Shown here: positions 1-13,042 of the stretch, one piece after another
How the letters are laid out: every line of letters starts with the position of its first letter
How positions within the stretch are numbered: the stretch's first letter is position 1
Assembly (NCBI GenBank): GCA_027972325.1
Contig: JAPMOS010000022.1
Coordinates: 124,001 to 188,000, forward strand
DNA: 64,000 bases
Origin: Paratrimastix pyriformis
Lineage: Eukaryota > Preaxostyla > Paratrimastigidae
Reading direction: 5' to 3'
Made by a program: the position numbers and the translations under genes
The notes under the pieces: generated by a model
Database searches by the model: none
Told to the model about the DNA's origin: nothing
The model's input: the letters and a program-made list of their open reading frames with translations, nothing else

Positions 1-765
1 GCCGAACCCCCCGCGGCCCCCGGAGGACTCGCTGCTGGCCCAGGCTTCGGCGCTGCCCCACGTGCCCTCCCTGGCCGCCCCCCACGCCCACGGCGGGTAC
101 GTGCCTTTCCCGCAGCCCCCGCCCCGGACCCAGAGCCCCGGCGGGTCGCTGGCCCTGGAGGAGGCCACCCTGCCCAGCATCCCCCGCCTCAGCGGGGCCC
201 CGGCCGCGATGATGGCGCCCCCCCAGGCCCCGCCCCCGCCACCACACCGGGACGATCGCGAGCACCACCACCATCACCATCACCACTCGCACCACCGCCA
301 CCACGACGAGGGCGCGCCCGCCGGGCCCGAGCGCCACCCCGACTGGCGCCACGAGGAGGACCGCGACCGGCGGCACCGCTCCCACTCGCACTCCCACTCG
401 CACAGCAGCAGCCGCCACGGCAGCTCCGAGCGGGCCGCCGCCGCCGCCGCCTATTACGAAGCCCAACCGGCGGCCCCCCACGCACACCGGTCCCGGTCCC
501 CGGGCCCTGAGCACCGCGAGGGCGACCATTTTTTCGGGCAGCCTCCCGCTCCCCACGCGTAAGTCCCGCCTGCAAGAGGGCAGCCCCACCGCCGGCACCA
601 CCGGCAGCCTCCACCCGCCTGCAGCTTGGGCTGCTGCCCCTTGCCCCACCGGGGCCCCCACCGGGGCCTAGCGGGAGGCCATCCTCCTCGCCCTCGCGCC
701 TCTTCCCATCACCCTCCCCACCCACCGCCGCCCTGCCCCTGCCCGCCGCTGACCCTGCCCCACGC

Positions 766-813
<48 letters not shown>

Positions 814-3100
814 GGCATGGGCGACCCATCCGCTCCGCCCCTCACGGCCTCGGCCACTGTCGCGCTCGCGCCCGCGCCACCCACCGCCACCACCCCACCT
901 GCCGCCCCCGGCCCGCCCCCGGCCGCCATCATGCACAGCGAGTCGCCAGGCCCGGAGGCGTTCTGGGTGAGCGGCACCTCGCCCGTCCCGCTGCCCTCGC
1001 CCGCATCGCCCGCGGCCTTCCTGGGGGCCCCCGCCAGCACCCCGCTGCCCTTCGGGTTCCTCTTCGACCCGCTCGACCCGCGCCCGCTGGCGAGCCTCCT
1101 GGGGGCCAGCCCGCCCCCGGCCCCCTTGGCCCCGCCCCTGACGCCCCCCGGCGGGCCGGCCGATGAGGGCACCCCCCCATGGCCCCTGCTGCTTGCCGAG
1201 CCGCTGGCTGAGCTGGACGGCCTCGGCCCGGGTGCCGGCCTGGGCGAACTGGGCCTGCTCTCCCCCCACGGGGCCATGTCCCTGTCCTCGGGGGGCCTCC
1301 TCTCGCCGCGCCCGTCCCCCTCCCCGGCCAGCCTGGCCCTCGGGGTGGCGCCGTCCATCATCCCGTCCCCGGCCGTCCCCGGCCCGGCCACCGGCACCCC
1401 CCCGCTCCCTGACGTCGCGACCGCAGCAGCGGGGACACCGGCATCGGCGCCGCCACCTGTGGCCGAGACGGCGCCCCGGGCACCCGAGCATCCGCATCCC
1501 CCGCTCGTCCCTGCTCCCGCCCCGCCGCAGGCGGCCAGCAGCGGGGCGGCTTTCACCGCACAGGAGCCGGCGACCGCCCCCTCGGTCGGCGGGCCGGCAT
1601 CCTCCGCCGCCCCCTCCGCGCCTCCGCTCGGCTGCGCCCTGCGTCTCACCTCACCCCCGACGCGCCCCCGCCGCCCCCGCAGCGCCTCCCGACCCCCGCC
1701 ATTACGTCTCCATCGCCCACCCTGCCTCCACCCTCCTGCCCGGCCCTGGCCGGCGGCGAGAACCCGCCTCCGCCCCTCGCCGCCCCCGCCCCGGTCATGG
1801 CCCCGCCCCCTCCGGTGGCCCCGCGCGCCCACCTGGCCCACGTGCGCCTCCCCAACGGGCTGTGCTCCTGCGGCCGCTTCCACCGGGATGCCCTCGGCCA
1901 CCGGGCCGCGCCCCCGCCCCGCCGCGCAAGCACCGCCGCCGCCACCTCGGGGGCCCAACCGCACCACCACACCCACAGCCACCGCAGCCACCGCAGCCCT
2001 CGGGCAACCAACGAGCACCACCGCCGGCGCTACTCGGGCCAGGGGGCGCCCTCGGCCTCCCTGCTGGGACTGGCCGACGAGGTAGCCTCGGCCTCGGCCC
2101 AGGGCTGCCGAGAGGCCGCCAGTGGGGCCTCCTCCCGGTCGGCCACCAGCAACAGCCGCTCGGGGTCGCCCTCGCGCAGCCCGTCGCCCTCGGGGTCGCC
2201 CTCGCCCTGGTCGCGGCTGCCCCGCTCGGTCTCGCCGCCCCACCCCATCTTCCTGCACCCGGCCCACTTCGGGCCCATCTCGCCCGCCCCGCCGTCGGCT
2301 CCCAGCCGGGCCCACCGCACCCGGCAGCACCACCTCACCCCGGCCGCGGGGGGCCTCCTCTGCCCGCGCCCCTTCCGGCCCGCGCTGGCGGATACTGCCC
2401 CGCCCACATCCCCCCCGCCGCCCGCCGCCCACCGGGCCCGACACCCCCACCGCCGGCCCCAGGCGCGCCGCTCGCCCCAGATGGGCCGCGACCGCGACCC
2501 GGCCGCCACACGGGGGCCGAGACACGCCGACCGCCGCTCCCACCACCACCACCCGCACCACCACGGGGAGCCAGCCAGCCCGGACCCCAAGTTCCTCGAG
2601 CTGCTGACGTACTACTTCCTGCGGGCCAACTTCCACCGGGCCGCCCGGCGCCACCATCACAGCCCCGAGCCCCCCGAGGGCGGCGACCTCGAGCTTGCCC
2701 CCGCCCCGGCCCCAGCCGTCCAGGCCGAGGCGCCTGCGCCGCCGCCGTCCCGATCCCGCTCGCGCCACCACGAGGGCGAGGACGCCGTCGCGGCCGGGCT
2801 GGAGCACCAGGCGATGGCCTTGGTCAGGGCCCTCTCCGAGCGGCACCACGAGGACTCCCGCACTGCCGCCGCCGCCCTGCCGACTCCCGCCCGCTCGCCC
2901 GGCTCAGCCGCGGCCGTCGCCCGAGCCTTGGCCGAGAGGCACAACGCCCATTCGCTGCGCCACCGCCACGCGGCTCGGTGGCGCTCGCAGAGCTCCCGGC
3001 GGCATGAGGCCGCCCCGGCTGGTGGTCCTGCAGCCCCGCGGGGGGACAAGGCGGGCGGCAGGGAGGGGCACTCCCTCTCCCCGCGGCCCCGGGCCTCGGC

Positions 3101-3142
<42 letters not shown>

Positions 3143-3699
3143 CCGGCTGCCGCTCTTCCAACGGCGGCCCTCGGAGACCCGTCCCGGGACCGCCGCCACC
3201 ACCACCGCCGCCGCATCGCATTCCCCCAGCCCCGCCCCGACGGCGGCCGAGCTGCTGGCGGAGGCCCCCGGCCCAGCGCACAGCCCCGAGGGTGCCCAGT
3301 GCGGCGGCGATGCCGCTGCCTCGCCTGGAGCCGGCCCGGTGACGGGGCCAGTGGGGGAGGAGGGCGAAGACGGCCCGGCCACCAGCCCCGCGCCCCGTTC
3401 GCCCCACGAGCCTTCGCTCCGCGCCCTGATGCTGACCCTGCCTGCCGCCACCAGCCCCGCGGTCTCCCGCGTCAGGGCGCCCGCCCTACGCCACATGCTA
3501 CAGCACTCGCCCATCCTGCCCGGGGGGCTGGAGCTGCCGGCCGACGCAGGCCCCGGGTCGATCATTCCGTCCCCGGCCTATCGGTGGGCCCTGCGCGGCA
3601 GACGGTCGCCCCCGTCGAGTCCCCCGCCCGACCTGCCCCACTTCATCCCCACCCCGCCCCGGCACCCCATCCGCTCGGCCGGCTCATTTCAGCAGCACC

Positions 3700-3752
<53 letters not shown>

Positions 3753-5132
3753 AGGCGGGCGCGCCATCGGGGCATCCGGATCAGCCACCGGAATCGCTCG
3801 GCCCGCTCGGTGTCCCCGCCCGTCACGCCGCCGCCGCCGCCCTCGGGGTCGCCCTCAGGCCGGTCCTACTCGCCCGCCTCGGCGTCCCCGTCCCCCGGGC
3901 GGCGGTCGCCCCCTCGGCAGCAGCCCCGGGACCTGGCGCTGCCCTTCGGGCTCGACTTTGCTTCGGCCGAGGCGCTGTTGGTGGCGCGGGCCGAGGCGGC
4001 CATGCGACGGCCCCACCGCCGCTCCCGGTCGGCCCAGCACCGGGCTGCCCTGGGCCTCGCTGCGCCGCCCCGGCCGCACAGCTCCTCCCCGTCCCGCTCC
4101 CCGCGCGACCACCCGGTATGGACCTCGGCAGCAGCGGGGGCGGCGCCATTCCGCGTGGGCGGTGGCCGTTCGCCGGCCTGGGCGCTTCCAGCCCGCGCCA
4201 GCAGCATGAACGCCGCCCGCCAGCAGGTGGCCGAGGCGTCCCCGACTCCCCTCCCGCCGTCGCCCTCCCCCTCGCCGAGCCCCTTCCGCTCGCGGGCCCG
4301 CAAGTCCTGGCGGGTGGCGGCCTCCTCGCGCAGCCTGAGCACCCCCCGCATGCGCGCCCACCCCGATCCTGCCGCCGCTGCCGCCGCTGCATTGCCCGCT
4401 GCGGCTGCCAGCCGGCGCATGTCGGCCTGGTCCTCGTGCTCGTCGACATCACCCCCACCCGCGGCGGGCGTCTCATTCGCCCCTCGGGCTCGCAGCGTCT
4501 CCAGCCCCACCCGGCCGCCACCACCACCGCTGCCCCCCGCTGGCTCCCCACCAGCAGCGACGTTCACGCCGGTCCTCCCCTCCTCCAGGACGCTCGCCCA
4601 GGCTACAGTCGCCGCCCACCCAACCCCAACCCCCCCGGCTCCCCCGGCTCCCCCGGTGGCACCCCCTGTGGCCCTTGCTCCGACTGTCCCCCGGGTGATC
4701 TTCCCCACCCTCGGGCCCCAGCCACCAGCCTCATCGGGTCTCCGGTTCCTGCCCCCCGACAACCGGGCAGGGGGGCCGATCCCCCTGTCGTCGTCCACCT
4801 CTCTGTCCGCACTCGCCGCCGCCGCCACACCCACGGCGCGGCCCCCCGTGCACTCGCACTCCTTCCCCACCCTCGCTGCTCCGGCCGCGCCACCGCCCCC
4901 CGAGGCCCCCCTGCGCGCCCCTGGGGGGCTGGGGCTCTCCAGGTTGCCCTTCCCCACTCTCGGCCCACGTCCCCAGCCATCACGGCCCACAGGCCCGATC
5001 GTGGTGTCCCTGGGGGTTGGCCCTGGACCTTCGGTGCCTTTGCTGCCCACACCACCTCAACCCCATCCCTTCGGCGGAATGGGGGGACCGCAGATGGGAC
5101 GACCCCCATTTCCATACAATCGCGCCAGGTGA
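1..5132 (+). CDS. Unrecognised Ser/Arg/His/Pro-rich protein (5' partial)
   Basis: The gene enters from the left edge and ends at TGA 5130-5132. I do not recognise a family. The first exon is open in frame 2 to a canonical GTAAGT donor at 559. The phase-consistent acceptor is the CCTAG ending at 671, so the CAG repeat at 767-812 would read as poly-Ala. A second stretch (frame 1, to about 1640) contains Leu/Pro-rich sequence such as FLFDPLDPRPLASLLG. The last exon is frame 3, clearly coding from about 1800 to 5132. Joins between 1640 and 1800 are unresolved. The protein has His runs, SRSPSPS-type RS-like segments, a 13-Pro run (about 3104-3142) and a 17-Gly run (about 3703-3751). A short plausibly folded piece (KFLELLTYYFLRANFHRAAR) lies near 2589. 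The composition suggests a largely disordered nuclear or scaffold protein. That is inference only. Confidence 0.6.
767..813 (+). repeat. (CAG)n trinucleotide repeat in coding exon
   Basis: About 15 uninterrupted CAG units. In the frame that continues downstream (MGDPSAPP...) it is read as GCA, giving poly-Ala rather than poly-Gln. Confidence 0.85.
3702..3752 (+). repeat. (GGC)n repeat encoding poly-Gly
   Basis: About 17 GGC codons in the long 3' exon of the first gene, followed directly by a basic GRRARHRG stretch. Confidence 0.85.
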
Positions 5133-5210
5133 TCTGGGCATTCTGGGCTCAGAGTAAAGAGGGCCGCCACATACTGCTTTTCTTTTTCTTTTTCTTTTCT
5201 TTTCTCGGCG

Positions 5211-8200
5211 ATGCTCGAACATGCCGGTCGATTGATTCACCCCGTCCTTTGCGACTGAATTTTTCTTGACAGCCAAGGTGGGGGCTCAGCTCCCCCTCTG
5301 TATTGTTCAGAGGTGCATAAAATCATACGTGCGAATCTTTTCGACTCTCTCGACCCCGGCCTTTCCGAGAAGCCGAAAGTCCTGTACACATCGCAGGGCG
5401 TGATTGCGCAGGCCACCCCACCGACCCGGAGTTTCCCCGACTGGATCAACCTTCAGCTCGCCCAGTCTTCCTTCCTTTTTGTATTTTTCTTTGTGGGGGA
5501 CGATAGGTGGATTGTCCGCGCGTTACGCATCCCCCATCAAAGGCTCACCACTCCGATTGTAGAATTACATTTCGAGTATCTATGAGCAGATATCAGTGAT
5601 TAGCCACCACCGAGGGAAAGCCGTCATAGTCTTTGACGGTCTGTCCGCCCTCCTCCGCGGCACCTCCGGCAATGCCTTCTCCGGCAGGGCGTCTGGGGGG
5701 CCGTCTGTCGCGCTTCATCGACCGTTTCAAGAACGTATGCCTGGTCTGTCCCGCCCGCCCCAGTCGGCACCCTCTGCACGTCTCCGGCCAGATCGACGAC
5801 CGGCATGCCGAGCTCTCGGGCCACTACCACATCGCCTTCTTCGAGCCCGGTCCGCCCCCTCGGCTTGGTCCCCCGCTCAGCCTCAGCCCTTCTTCCGTCC
5901 CTCTTCCGTCGCAGCCGTGGTGGTGCTCAGCACGTTCGGGGAAGTCATCTTCTATTGGCGCCTCGGGCTGGGCTGGACCCGGTCTGTCCACCACCAGCGC
6001 CCGCCCCAACCCGCGGCGCCCGCCCCAACCCGCGGCTCACCGCCTCCGGGCGGCGGGTTGCAGGCAAGAGGTGCTGCCGCCCTGCACGCCGGCTCGGCTG
6101 CTTGAGCTAACCCTCTCCGAAAACCGGGCCATCCTGAGCCGCAAGTCTGCTTTTCTTCCCCCCCTTCCCCCCCCTTCCCTCCCTCCCTTCCCTCCCTTCC
6201 CTCCCTTCCCGCCTCTACTGTCCATCCCCGTTCACTCGGATGTCCGCCCCGATGCGGATGCTGATGCCGACAGGCTGGCCGTCCTCCACGCGGCCTCGCC
6301 CCCCGCGCCTTCATCCCCCCCGACCAGCCCCGAGGCCGCCGAGATGAGCCGCATCGAGGAGCTGCTGCAGCTCTACCAGGTGGCATCCCCGGGGGCGGCG
6401 GCACCCCCGACCGGCGGGGCGGTTACCCTGCAGCGTACCAAGTCCTCCCCCGGAAACCCCGCCCCCCTGCCCGCACCCGGGGCGCCCGTCGAGATTGTCG
6501 AGCCCGTGGGCGGGAGCGCGCTCAAGGAGCGTGGATACCGTCCGTCCTCGCGCGTGCCGCTCGCTGTGTCGACACCGTTTTTTTTTTCCTTCTGTGTCGC
6601 CCCCTGTCCACCCTGCGCCCAGTTGGCGATCGGCTTCTGGGCTTTGGGGCTGCCCGGAGCGTCTTCCCCGAGGCCACCCAATGGTCGGCGGCCCTCGCAG
6701 TGCGGGCGGGCGGGGCCACCGTCCACCTGACGCCCGATGGGGCCGAGGGTCCGTCGCCCTGCCTGCCGCCCCTCCTGCCCGGCTGTCCTCCTCTTCTTGG
6801 GAGCTGATCCCCGCCACCGCCTGCCCAGCCCCCGCTGCAGGGGACGGCCAGGAAGCGGGTGCCGAGCCGGCCGGGGGCAGCCTGGCCGATGAGCAGCACG
6901 CGGCCTCGACCCTGCCCGGCCCGGTGATGGTGGAGATCCCCCACATGGCCCGCATCGTCGACCTGGCCTGCGGGGCTCACCACACGGCCATCGTCTCGTG
7001 TCCGCCCACCCACGGCCACCCACCCTGGACCCGATCCCTGTCGCCCCGCCGCGCTCCTTCTCGCTTCACATCTCGCACGGCCATGCCCATGCCCATGCCC
7101 ACCCCCACCCCCAGCGGACGGCCGCCTGTTCACGTACGGAGTCAACACGCACGGCCAGCTGGGGTGGTGGTGGTGGACCCACGGCGCGAGCTGCACGGGT
7201 CCCAGCCGGCCCGCCTCGCCCGCCTCGGACGACCCGTCGGAGCCGCGCACCCTCACGGCCGCGTCCCCCTGCCCGGCCTCGCCCCCGTCGCCCGTCTCGC
7301 CCGCCCCGTCGGCCCCCTCGATGCGCCGCCTGCCTGGCGCCTCCTCGCCGCTCCTCTCGCGGCCCATCGCCATCGACGGGGCGACCGGGGGGGCGGGCGA
7401 GGTGGCGAACCCGTTCCAGGTGGGCACCCCGGGCAGCCTGGCCTCCTCGCCCCTGGTGGCCATGGCGCTGTCTGCGGCCCCCGAGCATACCACCCTCGCC
7501 TTCGCCCGGCGTGGGACGGTCACCCTGGGCGGCCGCCGGGGCCGCTCGCCCGTCCTCGGGTCCGCCACCCCGGGCACCCCGCCCCCCGCAGCCCCCGGCG
7601 AGGTGGGCGCGGCCGTCTGGCTGCACGCGGCGGGAGGCGGCGTCACCCGGGAGGCCAGCATGGGCACGCTGCCCCTGGCCCGGCCCCGGGCCCCCTCGAT
7701 CTCGGGCGGTGGCCGTGCCTCCGTGGGCCGGGCCTTTTCCGACCTGAGCCGCCATGAGGAGCGCACCTCCTCGTGGCTGCCGCCCCGGGTGCCCCGGCCC
7801 CTCCTCGACCGGCATCACCGCACGCCCCACTACGCCCTCTTCCCCCGCCCGGGCGGGACCACCCCGGTCGTGGCTGCCGTGTGTCCGCTGCGGGCTGTGG
7901 TCTTCCCGCCCGTCAGTCCGGCCGAGGAGCGCATCCACACGCCCACAGGCGCCTCCACCCAGGGGCACCCCTTCCCGTTGCCCGGCTCGCCCGGCGCCCG
8001 CCGGGCCCCGTCGCCCTGGGGGCCCCTCATCGGCCGACCCGCCTCGTCGCCACCCGGGGACCTCCGCGCCCGGCGGCACTTCCTGAGCAGCTCCCTCAGG
8101 ATCGAGCGCCGCGAGCGGCCCGGGCCCTCCCCGCTGGCCCAGCTGGAGCCGGCCATGCCCACGGCCAGCCTGCAGGAGGCCCTCGACCAGAAGGCACCCG

Positions 8201-8749
8201 GCCAGGGACAGGGCCAGGGCGGCGGCGCCGAGGACGAGAAGGAGCCCGAGAAGGAGGACGAGGACGAGGACGAGGAGGAGGAGGAGGAGGACGTGGTGCC
8301 GAAGGGCGACAACAAGGACGCCGATGCCGACTCGTTCGGCGCCAAAGGGTCCCCGGAGGGCCCGACGACCAAGGGGCCTGAGGCGGCCCGGGATGGGCCC
8401 GCCCCCACGGGCGGCGAGGATGGGGCGGCGCCCCTGGGCGAGTGGTTCGCATCCTCGGCAGACGCGCCCGCCGGTCCGTCCGCTGCTCCATCCACGCTCC
8501 CCACCCATCGCCGCTTTCCCCCTCTGCTTTGCGCTCACCATCGCTGCTGCCGTCCCGTCCCGTCCCGTGGCGCAGTGCCGCCCGCGCGCTTCCGGCTTGT
8601 GGTGAACGTGGCCTGCCCCGCGATGCGGGCCCGCTTCGGGCCCATGATGCCCCAGGCACAGGCGGCCACCCTGCAGGCCAACCCCCTGGCCGGCGCCCGG
8701 CCCCTGGCCGCCCTGGCGCTGCCCCTGCAGGCCAACCCCCTGGCCGCCC

Positions 8750-8786
<37 letters not shown>

Positions 8787-11700
8787 ACCCCAGGCGGCGG
8801 CGCCGGCTGCTGCGGTCCCGGTCCCAGCCGCCACCCCCGCGGAGGAGGAGCGGCTGCAGGCCAACCCGCTGGCCTCGCTGCACCGACCGCGCCACCCCAA
8901 CCCCAACGCCAACCCGGCCTCGCCCGAGGCCCCGCCATCCACAGGCCCGGCCCCCGACCTGGGCTCGCCCCCACCACCCCCCGCGGCCCCTCATTCGGGG
9001 TCCTCTGTGGCCAGCTCGTCCTCCTCCCTGCCCGGGTCGCCCCCGCCCGTACCCCCGCCCAGCCCGGCCACCCCCCAGTACGCCGTCCGGGCCCAGCCCA
9101 CCCTCAGCGGCCGCCCCTTCGTGACGGTCGAGGGCCCCCTGCCCGCGACGGACCTCTACCAGGCCGTGGTCAACTCGCTTCGCGAGGAGGCCATCCTCCA
9201 GCTCCACCGGTGCGAGCCCCGCCCCACGGGGGCCCCGCCGCCGGCGCCCGGCCAGGCGCCTCCCGCCTCCCCCCGGCCGCTCTCCTCCGAGGACGCCGCC
9301 GCCGCCGCCGCCTCGCCCGCCGGGCCCGCGGCCTCGCTCGTCCCGACCCCGGTGGCCCACGTCAGCTGCGGGGAGGACCACACCCTGGCCCTGGACCGGA
9401 CGGGGCGCATCTGGGCCTGGGGCCGCAACCACCGGGGCCAGCTGGGCCTGGGCCACGCCTGCATGGAGGCCCACATGCTGCCCGCCCGGGTGGTGCTGCC
9501 CCGGCCCCGGCCCACCCCCACCGAGACGGCCACCCGCGAGCGGAACGACCGCCTCCAGGCAGCGACCCCCGCGCCCTCCGTTCCCTCGGCGGCTTCGCTC
9601 CGCTGGACGCCAGGGCCCCCGCCCCGCAGCCGCAGCGGCCTGGCGCCCGTCATGGAGGAGGATCTGTCCTCCGAGCGCGGCCCCTCCCCACGGGGCGCCT
9701 CTGGTGACGAGCCGGCCCCGCCCGAGGTGCCCTGCGACGCCATCTTCGCCGGGGGCAGCTTCTGCTTCGCCATCGCCGGTCCGGCCCTGCCCCCACAGCC
9801 TCCGCCGTCGCCCTCTCGCCGATCCGTCCCTCCTCCCCTCCCCTTGGGTTCGGCTCTCACCGGTGTGTTTGCGTTGGGTGTCCGCGGTCGGGGGCCCGTG
9901 CGGGGGCAGGGGACCACGTGTACGGGTGGGGCGACAACGAGTTCGGCCAGCTGGGGCTGGGCCGCGAGGGCGGGGTCGTCTGCAGCCCCACCGAGGTGCC
10001 GCTCCTCTCGCACAAGGCCATCCGCCGAATCGCATGCGGCCGGGGCCACGCCCTGGCCCTGACCGGTCCGCCCTTCGCCCCCTGCTGCTTCCCATCCCTC
10101 CCTCCATCCCTCCCACCCGCGCCCTGCCCCGCCCCTCTCCCGCCCGCGCCCAACCGGATTCCGTCTCCGGGCCGGCGCGGGGTTGCTGCAGCATGGGGGG
10201 ACGTCTATTACATGGGCTCCCAGACCACCGCCTACGACAGCTGCCCCGCCCCGGAGCTGCTCTACCCCTTCCGGGCCTTCGGGGGCGTGCTGGCCGTCGG
10301 GGCGGGCAGCGGCTTCAGCGCCATCGCCACCGGTCTGCCGGGTGCTCCCGTCCACCGTTGCCCGTTGCCCGTTGCCCGTTGCCCGTTGCCCGTCCCTCCT
10401 GCTGGTGGGGCTGCTGATTGCTGGTGGCTGGTGGCTGGTGGCTGGCTCCCTCCGCTTGGGCCGAGGCGCGGGGTGCTCATATCTCACATCCGCTGCTGCT
10501 TCCGGTATCTTCCCGGGGGTCGCCTTGCTGCCTGCCCTGGTGGCGGGCGCCTGCTGGGTGGCCTCCAGGGACGGGGGACGTCTTCGTCTTTGGCGACTCG
10601 CGCTTCGGGGTGGCCGGCGTCGAGGGCTACTGCCCGGCCCCGCTGCCCGTCAAGCTGGGCCTCCCACGGTCCGCCCGCCCTCCCTCCTCCCGCTCTCTCT
10701 GCCGGGGGCTCTCCCTTGTCCAGTCCAGCAACTTCATTTCGGTGCCCCATCGATTGCGACCTGCCCGCCCACCCGGGTGACCGGGGGATGTCCGCCTGGG
10801 CCGCCTCGACTCGGGCCAGTGCGGCGACGGGAGCGCCCCCGTGCCGCTCCACCTGACCCCCACCCGGTCCGCCCCCGGCCGCCCACTTCGCTGCCTCACC
10901 GGCCGCCTCTTCGCCCTCGCCCCTGCATCTCCTTCCTTGGGGGCTGGAGGCAGGCCACGCAATCATCATCTCCCGTCATCATCATCACCGCTGCGTCGTC
11001 GTCGTCGTCGTTCATCATCACAGCCGGCGCTCACTCGCCCTTCCATCCCCTGCCCCTCCGTCACCCGCTGGGCAGGCCGAAGAAGGCCAGCCGGGGTCCC
11101 ATCCTGCAGAAGCAGCCCCAGCGGGTCCTGCAGGGCGCCGGCGCCGTCCACGTCGCCTGCGGGGCGGCCGCGACCCTCCTCGTCCTCGACTGGGGCCTCG
11201 CCCTGCCCAAGACCCGAAAGGTCCGCCCGGCACGCCCCTCAGCCCCTCAGCCCCTCAGCCCCTCAGCCCCTCAGCCCCCCACCCCTGGGTGTCGCTCGGG
11301 TATCAATCACCACGACCATCACACGGGGGCTTCCGCTGTGTGGTTGGGACAGCTCCCCTTCCGGGGCAGCTCGGAGCTGCTGCCCCCGCGCCACTCGGGG
11401 TGGCTGACCAAGCAGGGCGGGGTCCGCAAGAACTGGAAGCGGCGCTTCTTCTACCTGCAGGGGGCCGTCATCCGCTACTTCAAGAACCCCAACGTCCGCC
11501 GCCGCCCGCCCCGCGTGGTCCATCAGGCCACTCACAACACCATCGCCATCGCCCCTACCCCCCCCCCCCACCCGCCCCCAGGACGATGAGATGCTGGGCG
11601 AGATCGGCCTGGTGGGGAGCCGCGTCCAGAGGCTGCAGTCCCCCGAGGTCACAGCCGCCGGTGTCAACCCGGCCTCCCTCAAGCCATCCCTGACGCATCC

Positions 11701-12149
11701 CCTCTGCTTCGAGGTCCACGTGGCCCCCGAGGCCCTCTCCGAGAAGGTCCGTCCGGAGGTCGGAGGTCCACGCTCCCTTCCCCTGGCCCTTGCCGGGCGG
11801 TGCTTTCCTCCGATGGACTGGTGGCATAACCAATGATGGTCCTCGTGTTGGACACCCCTCCTCCTCCCAGGATCGCGAGCGGGCGGACTCGGACTCGGGG
11901 ACGGACTCGCGATCGTATTACCTCATTCCCGACACCGAGGCCGAGCTACAGGGCTGGTTGGAGGTCCTGGCCGAAGTCCTCCGGTCCATCTCTCCGCCGC
12001 CCCTCCCACTCCTGGTTCGGGACGACTTGGACCCAATGGGCGAGAAGGAACTCTCCCCAAGGCCATCCCAGTTTACCGACTCGCCCCAGGTGCGGAGGGC
12101 TCTTCTTGAACCCTTTTCGCCTGCACCTCCGCCATACCACGGAGATTAA
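5211..12149 (+). CDS. RCC1-repeat and PH-domain protein
   Basis: About 19 exons can be chained by phase. The start is placed at ATG 5211 (MLEHAGRLIHP). A 69-base intron (5244-5312) joins it to VHKIIRANLFDSL, and an 82-base intron (5481-5562, TAG acceptor) leads to NYISSIYEQ. RCC1-type blades are spread over the middle: GDRLLGFG (about 6628), VDLACGAHHTAIVS (about 6958), a split RLFTYGVNTHGQLG, VSCGEDHTLALDRTGRIWAWG (about 9361), HVYGWGDNEFGQLGLG (about 9915), GDVYYMGSQ (about 10199), GDVFVFGDSRFGV (about 10578) and GRLDSGQCGDG (about 10794). Long Pro/Ala/acidic insertions, including poly-Gln at 8754, separate the blades. A PH domain follows (HSGWLTKQGG, KNWKRRFFYL, IRYFKNPN; 11393-11500), ending with the usual C-terminal helix (ELQGWLEVLAEVL; about 11941). 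RCC1 propellers act as GEFs or protein scaffolds and PH domains bind phosphoinositides. The exact partner is unknown. The domain order differs from plant PH-RCC1-FYVE proteins. Confidence 0.85.
8754..8785 (+). repeat. (CAG)n repeat encoding poly-Gln
   Basis: A run of CAG/CAA codons in frame with the RCC1-PH protein, inside a low-complexity insertion with repeated LQANPLA segments. Confidence 0.8.
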
Positions 12150-12247
12150 CGAGTGCCGGTCAATCGGAAGCTCGGCATTATTGTGAAGCAAATGAGAGAA
12201 ATTTCAATTTGTTTTTTTTTGTATCTGTTACCATTAAGGTGAAATAG

Positions 12248-13008
12248 GCTCTTTCTTTCTTTCGTCCCCCGTCGCGACTGTCCGAATCCAAAGAATCTAA
12301 GATCGAGGAATTGAGAGGACAGATCAGGAGGATCGACGAACAGATTGATGCCATCACTCAAGATGCGCAGCTCCAGAAGAAGCTCGAGAATCTCAAAGTC
12401 CTCCAGTCTGCGCTTTTTCGTACATATAACCACATTGCCTGTTTTGGTGGTTTCCAGACAACAATTCTTAGAAAAGATCGCCAAGCCTAGCAAGGATCTA
12501 GCCGAACAGCTGTCGAGTACCGGACGGATGGCCAGCCGGATGAGCGAGCAGGTCAAGGCGCTCGACTCGGCACAGAGCCGCCTGTTGGCCGAGCAAAAAA
12601 GAGCGAGCGATATGCTCCGACTAAAGGTCAGTGTTGCCCATCGGACTCGGGGGAATCACCCTCTTTCCGGCAGACTTCGAAGGACGGCATCGCGACGGCC
12701 CTCGGTGTGGGCAACTACGAGCAGGCCGTCCAGTTCATCGCTCCCTTCGTGGACGATCTTTCGCAAGAGGCAGCCGCCTCGGGGGCTTCCGCCCCGGGAG
12801 CAGAGGCGGCCCCTTCCCCGTCGCAGATGGACCCGGCCTCCCTGGCCACCCTCAGGCAGGCGCGGGTCTGCTCCCGACCGCCTTCCGCCAGTCCGCCCTC
12901 ACTTCGCCCTCCCCTCCGCCGGTCAGGACGACCTGCTTCGCATCTGCAACGAGCGGGTCGAGCAGGCCCTGCAGGCCAAAGACGGGCCTTCCCTCCTTCG
13001 GTCTGCTG

Positions 13009-13042
<34 letters not shown>

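Noticed and set aside
189-2849. 886-codon minus-strand open frame
   Set aside because: Antisense to the first gene. It is Gly/Arg/Ala-rich nonsense expected from extreme GC content, with no motif and no phase-linked exons.
7066-10194. 1042-codon minus-strand open frame
   Set aside because: Mirror of the RCC1-PH exons, which show clear RCC1 homology on +; this is a GC shadow.
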